From the NCBI GenBank assembly GCA_028289645.1, contig JANQOK010000016.1, positions 1 through 64,000 on the forward strand: DNA of 64,000 bases, in the 5' to 3' direction. Shown here in pieces: positions 53,112 to 61,066 of the stretch. Source of the DNA: Anderseniella sp. Its GTDB lineage: Bacteria; Pseudomonadota; Alphaproteobacteria; Rhizobiales; Aestuariivirgaceae. The notes under the pieces are model-generated. The model saw only the letters and a list, made by a program, of their open reading frames with translations. It ran no database searches and was not told the DNA's origin. Each line of letters begins with the position of its first letter. Position 1 is the stretch's first letter. The position numbers and the translations under genes are program-made.

Positions 53112-56023
53112 CGGCCGGCTCCTTCCATCTTGTCCGCAATGGCCATCTCGAGCACGCGGGCCACGTGTATGGCACCGCGGCCAGTGCCGTCTGCGATCTG
53201 GTGGCGGCACGATGTACCGTCCGCCACGATCAGTGTATCCGATTCTGCCACACGCACCGACGGCAGCAGGGATAACTCGCCCATGGCCCGTGACACCTCA
53301 TATGTCTCCGCCTGGTAGCCAAATGCGCCGGCCATGCCGCAGCACGAGCTTTCGACCGTATCCACCTCAAGCCCCGGCACCAGTTTCAGGGCGGCGGTTA
53401 CACTGCCCATGACATTATGCGCCTTCTGGTGGCAATGGCCATGCAGCAGCGCCTTGCGCTCCAGGGCGGTGAACTCAAACCTGTCCGCATGGGTCACCAC
53501 GAATTCTTCGAACATCATCGCGGCAGCGGCGATCTCGTCCGCCTCCGGCCCCAGTTTAAGGACAGTCAGTTCATCGCGCAGCGTCAGCAGGCAGGACGGC
53601 TCAAGGCCAACGATCTTTGCCCCGGCACGCACCAGCGGCAGGTAAGCGGCAATCAGGCGCCGGGCCTCGGCACGCGCCTCGTCGACCAGGCCCGACGCCA
53701 GAAATGTCCTGCCGCAGCACGGCGGCCGCGATGATCCTTCAGGCAGCGGCGATAAAACCTTGAACCCGCCCGCCGCCAGGACGGCGCGCGCAGCATGCAG
53801 GTTCTCGCTGTCAAACCAGGTGTTGAAGGTATCACCGAACAGGATCACCGGATCGCCATCTGCCGAACCGGCACTGGTGCCATGGCGATAGCTGTCGGAC
53901 CGCCATTTCGGCAAGCTCCGCCGGCGCGAAAGCCCGGCAATGGTTTCGCTCAGTCCGGCCAGGCCCGGCACCGTGTCGCGGGCATTCGCCAGCCAGGGCA
54001 CGCGGGCGAGGTATGGCGCATAGCGCGGCATGTGGGCCAAAAGCCGGTCGCGCAGGCTTAAACCCGCTTTGGCCACCCGGGCGGCCGCCACCTCGATCTT
54101 CATGGCCGCCATATCCACGCCGGTCGGGCATTCGCGCTTGCATGCCTTGCAGCCGACGCACAGCTTCATGGCCTCCGCCATGGCATCGCTGGTCAGGGCG
54201 TCCGGCCCGAGCTGCCCGGACATGGCGAGCCGCAGCGAGTTGGCGCGCCCGCGCGTCAGGTGGGCCTCATCGCGGGTGACCCGGTACGACGGGCACATGG
54301 CGCCCCCGGCAAGCTTGCGGCAGGCGCCATTGTTGTTGCACATCTCTACTGCGCCCTGAAATCCGCCGCCAGCACCTGGCCACTGCGACCAGTCGAGCGC
54401 GGTTGGCATGTCGGGCACCTGGTAGTCCTGATTGAAGCGGAACAGCGAGCGGTCATCCATTTTCGGCGCATCGACGATCTTGCCCGGGTTGAACACACTG
54501 TCGGGATCGAACATCCGCTTCACTTCGCGGAAGCTGGTCATCATGCGGGTGCCGAACATCTTCTCATTGAACTCGGAGCGCACGATGCCGTCGCCGTGTT
54601 CGCCGGAATGTGAGCCCTTGTACCTGCGCACCAGCTCGAACGCCTCCTCGGCGATGGCTCGCATCGTGTTGACGTCGTGCTCGAGGCGCATGTTGAGCAC
54701 CGGGCGCACGTGCAGGCAGCCGACCGAGGCATGGGCATACCAGGTGCCGCGCGTGCCGTGCTTCTCAAAGATGTCAGTCAGCCCCGCCGTGTAGGCGCCA
54801 AGGTCCTTCAGTTCAACCGCGCAGTCTTCCACAAAGGAGACCGGCTTTCCCTCCTGCTTCATGGACATCATGATGTTGAGGCCGGACTTGCGCACTTCGG
54901 CCAGGTCCGCCTGCAGGCCCGGCTCGTTGACCTCGACCACACCGCCGGCATGCTTGCCCGGTCGCGACCAGTCGAAGCCCAGCTCACCCATAACCTGATG
55001 CAGCTGTTTCAGCCGGCGCAGATTCTCCTGCCAGTCATCCTCTGCGAAGTCCACCAGCAGCAGGGCGTCCGGTTCGCCTTTCACCACCTGTTCGATGGTC
55101 GGGCGGAAGATGTCGATACCGCGGGCCAGTTCGATCATGGTGCGGTCGACCAGTTCGACCGCTACCGGGTCAAGCCTTACAATATGCTGGGCCGCATCCA
55201 TGGCGGCATGAAAGGTCGGGAAGTGGCAGACGCCCATGGCCTTGCGCACCGGCAACGGCGACAGTTTGAGCGTGATCCTGTCGGACCAGGCCAGAGTGCC
55301 TTCCGAGCCCACCAGCAGAGACGACAGGTTTGCAGGCGCCCCGTTCGAGACCAGCGCGTCGATGTTGTAGCCGCCGACACGGCGCATGACTTTTGGAAAT
55401 TTTTCAGCGATCTCGTCCTGTTCCCGGGCACCAAGCGCCAGCAGGTCGGGCACGAAGTCCGGCTGCCCCGCCGCGCCGGTCTCGGCAAACCGCGCCTTGG
55501 ATCCGTCGGCAAGGAACGCATCGATGGCCAGCACATTGTCGCGCATCATGCCGTAGCGCAGCGAGCGGCCGCCACAGGAGTTGTTGCCGGCCATGCCGCC
55601 GATGGTGGCGCGCGACGCCGTCGACACGTCGATGGGATACCACAGCCCGTGCGGCTTCAGCTGCCGGTTCAGGTCGTCCAGCACAATGCCCGGCTCGACA
55701 ATGCAGGTGCGCGCCTCGACATCCAGCTCGAGCAGCCGGTTCAGGTGTTTTGAACAATCGACCACGACGCCGTCGTTGACGGTCTGACCGCATTGCGAGG
55801 TGCCGCCGCCGCGCGGCAGCACCGAAACCCCTTCCTCGCGGGCCAGAGAGATGACGTTGCGCACGTCGTTGGACGAGCGCGGCACCACCACAGCGCGCGG
55901 CATGATCTGGTAGATCGAGGCATCGGTTGCATAGCGCCCGCGCGAAAACGCGTCATCCATCACTTCGCCTTCCACGCTGTCGCGCAGGCGCCGGGTGAAC
56001 GCGGATAATGCAAGTGTGGTCAC
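53108..56023 (-). CDS. FAD-binding and Fe-S-binding 2-hydroxyacid dehydrogenase (YdiJ/D-2-hydroxyglutarate or D-lactate dehydrogenase type)
   Basis: A 971-residue fusion of a GlcD-like flavoprotein and a GlcF-like electron carrier. FAD motifs are LPRGGGTSQCGQTVNDG and TIGGMAGNNSCGGRSLRYGMMRDN; HSGEHGDGIVRSEFNEKMFG closes the oxidase domain. CVGCKACKRECPTGVDM binds Fe-S near residue 640; the CCG domains have PPCCGRTFLASG and HGHCHQKAH...SSCCGMAGAFGY. Relatives oxidise D-2-hydroxyglutarate or D-lactate. It starts at a GTG 8 bases after AAGG and is divergent from an aminotransferase-TRAP operon. The substrate is not certain. Confidence 0.9.
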   Translation of the reverse strand: MTTLALSAFTRRLRDSVEGEVMDDAFSRGRYATDASIYQIMPRAVVVPRSSNDVRNVISLAREEGVSVLPRGGGTSQCGQTVNDGVVVDCSKHLNRLLELDVEARTCIVEPGIVLDDLNRQLKPHGLWYPIDVSTASRATIGGMAGNNSCGGRSLRYGMMRDNVLAIDAFLADGSKARFAETGAAGQPDFVPDLLALGAREQDEIAEKFPKVMRRVGGYNIDALVSNGAPANLSSLLVGSEGTLAWSDRITLKLSPLPVRKAMGVCHFPTFHAAMDAAQHIVRLDPVAVELVDRTMIELARGIDIFRPTIEQVVKGEPDALLLVDFAEDDWQENLRRLKQLHQVMGELGFDWSRPGKHAGGVVEVNEPGLQADLAEVRKSGLNIMMSMKQEGKPVSFVEDCAVELKDLGAYTAGLTDIFEKHGTRGTWYAHASVGCLHVRPVLNMRLEHDVNTMRAIAEEAFELVRRYKGSHSGEHGDGIVRSEFNEKMFGTRMMTSFREVKRMFDPDSVFNPGKIVDAPKMDDRSLFRFNQDYQVPDMPTALDWSQWPGAGGGFQGAVEMCNNNGACRKLAGGAMCPSYRVTRDEAHLTRGRANSLRLAMSGQLGPDALTSDAMAEAMKLCVGCKACKRECPTGVDMAAMKIEVAAARVAKAGLSLRDRLLAHMPRYAPYLARVPWLANARDTVPGLAGLSETIAGLSRRRSLPKWRSDSYRHGTSAGSADGDPVILFGDTFNTWFDSENLHAARAVLAAGGFKVLSPLPEGSSRPPCCGRTFLASGLVDEARAEARRLIAAYLPLVRAGAKIVGLEPSCLLTLRDELTVLKLGPEADEIAAAAMMFEEFVVTHADRFEFTALERKALLHGHCHQKAHNVMGSVTAALKLVPGLEVDTVESSCCGMAGAFGYQAETYEVSRAMGELSLLPSVRVAESDTLIVADGTSCRHQIADGTGRGAIHVARVLEMAIADKMEGAGR

Positions 56024-56033
56024 GCAATAGGCC

Positions 56034-56062
56034 TTGACATAATTTTGAATGCAAAATTAAAT
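56034..56062 (+). promoter_or_regulatory. Predicted promoter of the aminotransferase-TRAP operon
   Basis: TTGACA, a perfect -35, is followed after 17 bases by TTAAAT. The spacer is filled by a palindrome, so this is a strong promoter under direct repression. The start codon of the aminotransferase is 80 bases downstream. Confidence 0.6.
56040..56059. promoter_or_regulatory. 20-bp palindrome, operator candidate for the GntR-FCD regulator
   Basis: Arms TAATTTTG and CAAAATTA are perfect 8-bp complements around AATG. The palindrome lies between the -35 and -10 boxes of the plus-strand promoter and 17 bases upstream of the dehydrogenase start on the other strand, so one site can control both directions. 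TTTTG/CAAAA half-sites are common in FCD-type GntR operators. Confidence 0.65.
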
Positions 56063-56141
56063 ATACGCATTCCAATCAAGGTGGCAAGGCCGAACCGGGC
56101 CGGCAGAAACCATCACCTGAGACGTCAAAGGATTTTTCGAC

Positions 56142-57338
56142 ATGCATGCCGCAGGCCGCCATTTTCTGCAGATCCCCGGACCGACCAATGTGCCCGACCG
56201 GGTGCTGCGCGCGATGGACTACCCGACCATGGACCACCGCGGCCCGGCCTTTGCCGAAGTCGGGCTGAAATGCCTGGACGGCATGAAATCGATCTTCAAG
56301 ACCGACAAGACCGTGGTGATCTATCCAGCTTCGGGCACCGGGGCATGGGAAGCAGCCCTGGTCAACACGCTGTCGCCCGGCGACAAGGTGCTGATGTGCG
56401 AAACCGGGCACTTCGCCTCGTTGTGGAGCAAGCTTGCCAGGCGCCTCGGCCTTGAGCCGGTGCTGATCGAAACCGACTGGCGACGCGGTGCGGTGCCGGA
56501 GGCTATCGGCGAGGCGTTGGACCAGGACACGGCGCACGACATCAAGGCGGTGTGCGTGGTGCACAACGAAACTTCGACTGGCTCAACCTCGCGCATCGCA
56601 GACGTGCGCGCGGCAATGGATGCAGCCGGCCACCCTGCCCTGTTGATGGCCGACACGATTTCCTCGCTGGCGTCGATTGACTTCCGCCATGACGAATGGG
56701 GTGTCGATGTTACCGTGGCCGGCTCGCAGAAGGGCCTGATGCTGCCGCCGGGCCTGAGCTTCAACGCCGTCAGTGACAAGGCGCTGGAGGCATCGAAAAC
56801 CGCAAAACTGCAGAAATCCTACTGGGCATGGGATGAGATGGCGGGACCCAACCAGACCGGCTACTTCCCCTACACGCCGGCCACCAACCTGCTGTACGGG
56901 CTGGCCGAAGCCATCGACATGCTGCACGAGGAAGGCCTCGACAATGTGTTTGCCCGCCACAAGCGCCATTCCGAAGCCACCCGACGCGCGGTGCAGGCCT
57001 GGGGGCTCGAAGTCTTGTGCAACGAGCCGAAGGACTATTCGCACGCGCTGACCGCGGTGCTGTTGCCGGACGGCCACAATGCCGACGAGTTTCGCGCCAC
57101 CACGCTGCAACATTTCAACATGTCTCTGGGCAATGGCCTGTCACGGCTGGCCGGCAAGGTGTTCCGCATCGGCCATCTCGGCGACTTCAACGATCTCATG
57201 CTGATGGCCACCCTGTCGGGTGTTGAGATGGGTCTCGGCGTGGCCGGTGTTCCGCACCAGACGGGCGGCGCACAACGCGCCATGGAGTATCTGAAGACCG
57301 CCGCAACAGAAGAAAGCAGCTCTGTTGCGGCTGAATAA
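56142..57338 (+). CDS. Alanine/serine/aspartate-glyoxylate aminotransferase family protein
   Basis: A 398-residue class V PLP aminotransferase: FLQIPGPTNVPDRVLRAMDYPTMDHRGPAF, PASGTGAWEAAL, VCVVHNETSTGSTS, MADTISSLASIDFRHDEWGVDVTVAGSQKGLMLPPGL (PLP lysine in GSQKG). The length is normal. Glyoxylate-accepting family members use serine, alanine or aspartate as donor; the sequence alone does not choose. It is the first gene of a six-gene operon and is divergent from the FAD/Fe-S dehydrogenase, suggesting the dehydrogenase makes the oxo acid it aminates. Confidence 0.9.
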   Translation: MHAAGRHFLQIPGPTNVPDRVLRAMDYPTMDHRGPAFAEVGLKCLDGMKSIFKTDKTVVIYPASGTGAWEAALVNTLSPGDKVLMCETGHFASLWSKLARRLGLEPVLIETDWRRGAVPEAIGEALDQDTAHDIKAVCVVHNETSTGSTSRIADVRAAMDAAGHPALLMADTISSLASIDFRHDEWGVDVTVAGSQKGLMLPPGLSFNAVSDKALEASKTAKLQKSYWAWDEMAGPNQTGYFPYTPATNLLYGLAEAIDMLHEEGLDNVFARHKRHSEATRRAVQAWGLEVLCNEPKDYSHALTAVLLPDGHNADEFRATTLQHFNMSLGNGLSRLAGKVFRIGHLGDFNDLMLMATLSGVEMGLGVAGVPHQTGGAQRAMEYLKTAATEESSSVAAE

Positions 57339-57378
57339 AAGACTGAACGCTGCAAGTCCTTTTGGGAGGAAAACTGAA

Positions 57379-58362
57379 ATGAAAAGCATTATCAAGGTAT
57401 TGGCCTTTTCCACCGCGCTGGCCGCCATGGCGTCTGCGGCGCATGCTGAGAAACTGATCCTGAAATTCGGCCATGTCGGCAAGCCTGGCTCGCTGTTTGC
57501 AGCCTCGGTTGACGAATTTGCCAAGCGAGCCAATGCAGCACTCGGCGACAAGGCGGAAGTCCAGGTGTTCGGCTCGTCTCAGCTCGGCAAGGACAAGGAA
57601 CTGCTGCAGAAGCTCAAGCTCGGCCAGATCACCTTCTCGCTGCCGTCATCGGTGATGTCGTCGGTGTCGGACACGTTCGGCGTGTTCGAAATGCCCTATA
57701 TTATCAAGGACCGCGATCACATGAAGCGGGTCCAGGCATCCATGGGCGACACCTTCCAGGCCGCCGCCAATGCCAAGGGCTATCGCATCCTGACTTATTT
57801 CGAGAACGGCTTCCGCCACATCACCAACAACACCAAGCCGATCAACAAGCCTGAGGACCTGGCCGGCATCAAGCTGCGCACGCCGAAGGGATCGTGGCGC
57901 GTCAAGATGTTCAAGCTTTATGGCGCAAACCCGACACCGATGGCGTTTTCCGACGTGTTCACCGCACTCAAGACCGGCGTGATCGATGGCCAGGAAAACC
58001 CGTATGCGCAGATCTGGTCGGCCAAGTTCCAGGAAGTGCAGAAATACCTGTCGATCACCGGCCACGTGTATACGCCGGCCTATGTGCTGGTGTCCGACGA
58101 ACATTTCGGCAAACTGCCTGAAGACGTGCAGAAGACCCTGATGGATGTCGCCGCGGATACCCAAGGCTTCGTCTATGAGACCGCCGCAAACCTGGAAACC
58201 GAGTTGCTGGAAAACCTGAAAAAAGGCGGCATCACGGTCAACACCGCCGACAAGGCGGCCTTCATCAAAGCCTCCAAGCCGATCTATGACGAGTTCTCAA
58301 GCTCTGTCGACGGCGGCAAGGAACTGATCGAGAAGGTGCAGGCGGAAGCGTCCGGCGCCTAA
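57379..58362 (+). CDS. dctP: TRAP transporter substrate-binding protein (DctP), second system
   Basis: A 327-residue periplasmic binding protein with a Sec signal (MKSIIKVLAFSTALAAMASAAHA). The mature part has LKFGHVGKPGSLFAASVDEFAKRANAALG, VQVFGSSQLGKDKELLQKLKLGQITF, GIKLRTPKGSWRVKMFKLYGANPTPMAFSDVFTALKTGVIDGQENPY and HVYTPAYVLVSDEHFGKLP. Arginine in KLRTP is the usual carboxylate clamp. It differs from the hut-linked protein by having a Sec, not Tat, signal. GGGAGGA precedes the ATG. Two hairpins follow it before dctQ. Confidence 0.94.
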   Translation: MKSIIKVLAFSTALAAMASAAHAEKLILKFGHVGKPGSLFAASVDEFAKRANAALGDKAEVQVFGSSQLGKDKELLQKLKLGQITFSLPSSVMSSVSDTFGVFEMPYIIKDRDHMKRVQASMGDTFQAAANAKGYRILTYFENGFRHITNNTKPINKPEDLAGIKLRTPKGSWRVKMFKLYGANPTPMAFSDVFTALKTGVIDGQENPYAQIWSAKFQEVQKYLSITGHVYTPAYVLVSDEHFGKLPEDVQKTLMDVAADTQGFVYETAANLETELLENLKKGGITVNTADKAAFIKASKPIYDEFSSSVDGGKELIEKVQAEASGA

Positions 58363-58376
58363 ACCGGGATAACTGT

Positions 58377-58399
58377 CGGGGATGATTTTCCCATCCCCG
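58377..58399 (+). promoter_or_regulatory. First hairpin between dctP and dctQ
   Basis: CGGGGATG pairs with CATCCCCG around a 7-base loop, just after the dctP stop. With the second hairpin it forms a tandem processing or attenuation site. Confidence 0.5.
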
Positions 58400-58408
58400 T
58401 CCTCCCTG

Positions 58409-58439
58409 ATGAAGGCCGGTGAACACAACCGGCCTTCAT
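58409..58439 (+). promoter_or_regulatory. Second hairpin between dctP and dctQ
   Basis: A perfect 12-bp stem (ATGAAGGCCGGT with ACCGGCCTTCAT) with a 7-base loop is followed by TTTC. It resembles a leaky intrinsic terminator that would lower permease expression relative to the binding protein. Confidence 0.6.
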
Positions 58440-58478
58440 TTTCAGACGTTGCTTGAACAAGGGCTAGAGGCAACCAGA

Positions 58479-58970
58479 ATGACCGGCGTTTTCGGCCGCG
58501 GGCTTGGCCGCACACTTGAATGGATCCTGATTACCCTGATGGTGACCCTGACCACACTGGTCATTGTCGCGGTGGTGTACCGCAAGCTCGGCAACTCACT
58601 GTCCTGGTATGACGAGGTGGCCTCCATCGTCTTGTCATGGATCACCTATTACGGCGCGGCGCTGGCCGCACTGAGGCGCAAGCACATCGGCTTTGACTCG
58701 GTGCTGCTGGCGATCCCGATGCCGGTGCGCATGTGGGCGGTGGCGTTTGGCGAGGTCATCGTCATCGGCTTCTTCATCCTGATGGCGTGGGCCGGCTTCA
58801 GGGTGCTGGACGTGCTGCAGGGCGAAACCCTCGACAGCCTGACGTGGGTCCCGGTGCAGCTGACCCAGTCGGTCATCCCGATCGGCGCGCTGCTGTTTAT
58901 CCTGTGCGAGCTGCTCAGCCTGCCGGACTACTGGAGGCAGATCGCTGCCGGCCAGTCGTCTGAGCATTAG
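58479..58970 (+). CDS. dctQ: TRAP transporter small permease (DctQ), second system
   Basis: A 163-residue membrane protein with four predicted helices (WILITLMVTLTTLVIVAVVYRKLG, SIVLSWITYYGAALAALRR, WAVAFGEVIVIGFFILMAWAGF, SVIPIGALLFILCELLSL) and the DctQ segment WYDEVASIVLSW...RRKHIGFDSVL. AGAGG precedes the ATG; the in-frame GTG at 58419 lies within the attenuator hairpin and is unlikely. Confidence 0.92.
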   Translation: MTGVFGRGLGRTLEWILITLMVTLTTLVIVAVVYRKLGNSLSWYDEVASIVLSWITYYGAALAALRRKHIGFDSVLLAIPMPVRMWAVAFGEVIVIGFFILMAWAGFRVLDVLQGETLDSLTWVPVQLTQSVIPIGALLFILCELLSLPDYWRQIAAGQSSEH

Positions 58971-58983
58971 AGGGAGATCGGTC

Positions 58984-60267
58984 ATGGTTGTGCTGATCAT
59001 CTTTCTGGTTCTCGTCGCCCTCATCTGCATCAATGTGCCCATCGCCGTGGCGCTGGCCGTTGCCGGCGTTGTCGGGCTGTTGCTGACCGAAGGCACTAGC
59101 TCGCTGGTCACCGTGGCGCTCGACATGTATGACGGCTCGACGAAGTTCTCGCTGATCGCCATTCCGATGTTCGTGCTGGCAGGCGCCATCATGAACGCGG
59201 CCGGCATCACCTACCGGCTGATCAATTTCATCACCGCGCTGATCGGCTTTGTGCGCGGCGGTCTGGCCATGGTCAATATCGGCGTGTCGCTGTTCTTTGC
59301 TGAAATCTCAGGATCCGCCGTGGCCGACGTCGCCGCCATGGGCTCGATCATGATCCCGGAAATGAAGAAACGCGGCTATACGGCGCCGTTCGCCGCCGCG
59401 GTCACCTCGTCGTCGGCGTCGCTGGCAGTGATCATCCCGCCGTCGATTCCGATGATCCTGTATGCCTCGTCGGCCAACACCTCCGTAGAGCAACTTTTCG
59501 TAGCCGGTTTCGTACCCGGCTTTATCGGCGGCCTGGGACTGATGCTGGTGGCCTATGTGTTTGCCCGCAAATACAACTTCCCGGTCGAAGAGACCTTCAA
59601 CCTGAAGCGCCTGCGCGAGACCTTCGTCGAGGCGCTGCCGACCTTCCTGCTGCCGATCATCATTCTGGGCGGCATTTTCGGCGGCTTCGTCACCGCCACC
59701 GAAGCAGCCGGCCTGGCCGTGCTGGTGGCCATCGGCATCGGCCTGTGGTACCGCGAAACCAATCTGAAGGAACTGTACAATGCCATGCTGGACGGCGGCA
59801 TGCAGACTGCCGTTGTCATGGTGCTGGTGGCGGCCTCGGTGCTGGTCGGCGGTTTCCTGACAAGGGCCCAGGTGCCGCAGGAGCTGGCCTCGCAGCTTTT
59901 GTCGATCACCGACAACCAGTACGTCATCTTGCTGATCCTCAACATCTTCTTCCTGATCATCGGCTTCTTCCTGCACTCGGCCGCCGCCATCATCCTGGTG
60001 GTGCCGATCGTGGTGCCGCTGATCGTGCAGGCCGGCATCGATCCGGTGCACTTCGGCCTTGTGGTCACACTCAACCTGGCCATCGGCCAGCAGACCCCGC
60101 CGGTGGCCTCGGTGCTGATCACCGCGTGCTCCATCGCCAGGGCCAACATCTGGGACGTGACGCGGGTCAATATCTGGTTTGTCGCGGTGCTGATGACAGT
60201 GCTGTTGATGTGCACCTATATTCCGGCCATACCCATGTTCCTGGTGGAATACTTCTACAGATCGTAA
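58984..60267 (+). CDS. dctM: TRAP transporter large permease (DctM), second system
   Basis: A 427-residue multi-spanning permease of the standard DctM length: STKFSLIAIPMFVLAGAIMNAAGIT, EISGSAVADVAAMGSIMIPEMKKRGY, ASLAVIIPPSIPMILYASSAN, TEAAGLAVLVAIGIGLWYRE, LNLAIGQQTPPVASVLITACSIARAN. It moves the DctP-bound acid inward with sodium. It follows dctQ by 13 bases with GGGAG before the ATG, and the crotonase gene follows after 10 bases. Confidence 0.94.
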   Translation: MVVLIIFLVLVALICINVPIAVALAVAGVVGLLLTEGTSSLVTVALDMYDGSTKFSLIAIPMFVLAGAIMNAAGITYRLINFITALIGFVRGGLAMVNIGVSLFFAEISGSAVADVAAMGSIMIPEMKKRGYTAPFAAAVTSSSASLAVIIPPSIPMILYASSANTSVEQLFVAGFVPGFIGGLGLMLVAYVFARKYNFPVEETFNLKRLRETFVEALPTFLLPIIILGGIFGGFVTATEAAGLAVLVAIGIGLWYRETNLKELYNAMLDGGMQTAVVMVLVAASVLVGGFLTRAQVPQELASQLLSITDNQYVILLILNIFFLIIGFFLHSAAAIILVVPIVVPLIVQAGIDPVHFGLVVTLNLAIGQQTPPVASVLITACSIARANIWDVTRVNIWFVAVLMTVLLMCTYIPAIPMFLVEYFYRS

Positions 60268-60277
60268 AGGCTCTGGG

Positions 60278-61060
60278 ATGACTGAACCGCAAGACCTGCT
60301 GTGGAGCGAAGACGACGGCGTCGGTGTGATCACGCTCAACCGGCCGCAGGCGCGCAACGCGCTGACCTTCGCCATGTACGAGGCCATTCGCGACATCTGC
60401 GAGCGTGCCGCCGGCAACAAGGACTTGCGCGCCGTCATCCTGACCGGGTCAGGCGACAAGGCATTTGCAGCCGGCACCGACATCTCCTCCTTCCGCGACT
60501 TCACCAAGCCGCAGGACGCGCTCGACTACGAGGCGCGCATCGACAAGGTGCTGGCCGCGCTTGAAGCGGTGCCAGTACCGACGATCGCCGCCATCTCGGG
60601 CGCGTGCACCGGCGGCGGCGCGGCCATTGCGGCGTGCTGCGATTTACGCCTCGGCGCGCGTGACATGCGCTTCGGGTTTCCCATTGCCCGCACGCTGGGC
60701 AACTGCCTCAGCAACAACAACCTGGCGCGGCTGTCGTCCATGCTGGGCGCGCACCGGGTCAAGGAGATCATCTTCACCTCGCGCCTGATCGAGGCCGACG
60801 AGGCGCTGGCGCTCGGGCTGGTGTCGGAACTGCATGACGACAAGGCCGCCGTACTGGCCCGCGCCTGTGAACTGGCGGAAACGCTGAAGGGCCATGCCCC
60901 GCTGACCATGCGCGCCACCAAGGAGGCGCTGCGCCGGCTGCGCGTCGGCCATGACGGCGACGACCACGACCTGATCGTCGAATGCTATATGAGCGATGAC
61001 TTCCGCGAAGGCATGGAAGCCTTCCTGGCCAAGCGCAAACCGCAGTGGAAGGGAAAATAA
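60278..61060 (+). CDS. Crotonase-superfamily protein lacking both hydratase glutamates
   Basis: A 260-residue protein with the enoyl-CoA hydratase fold. The CoA oxyanion-hole elements AFAAGTDISSF and SGACTGGGAAIAACCD are present. Compared with rat enoyl-CoA hydratase, the catalytic Glu144 (GGGCELA) is replaced by Ala116 and Glu164 (FGQPEI) by Ile136, and the PGAGGTQRL loop becomes CLSNNNLARL. Ordinary hydration is therefore unlikely; an isomerase, lyase, dehalogenase-like or thioesterase-type reaction is more plausible. It lies between a TRAP permease and a CoA-transferase gene, so it probably acts on the CoA ester of the imported acid or its product. Confidence 0.88.
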   Translation: MTEPQDLLWSEDDGVGVITLNRPQARNALTFAMYEAIRDICERAAGNKDLRAVILTGSGDKAFAAGTDISSFRDFTKPQDALDYEARIDKVLAALEAVPVPTIAAISGACTGGGAAIAACCDLRLGARDMRFGFPIARTLGNCLSNNNLARLSSMLGAHRVKEIIFTSRLIEADEALALGLVSELHDDKAAVLARACELAETLKGHAPLTMRATKEALRRLRVGHDGDDHDLIVECYMSDDFREGMEAFLAKRKPQWKGK

Positions 61061-61066
61061 ACTGCC

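Noticed and set aside
56142-57338. BhcA of the beta-hydroxyaspartate cycle
   Set aside because: The dehydratase, aldolase and imine reductase genes of that cycle are not nearby, so only the general glyoxylate-aminotransferase call is made.
59308-60507. 399-residue minus-strand frame over dctM
   Set aside because: His/Gln/Asp-rich shadow of a membrane-protein gene.
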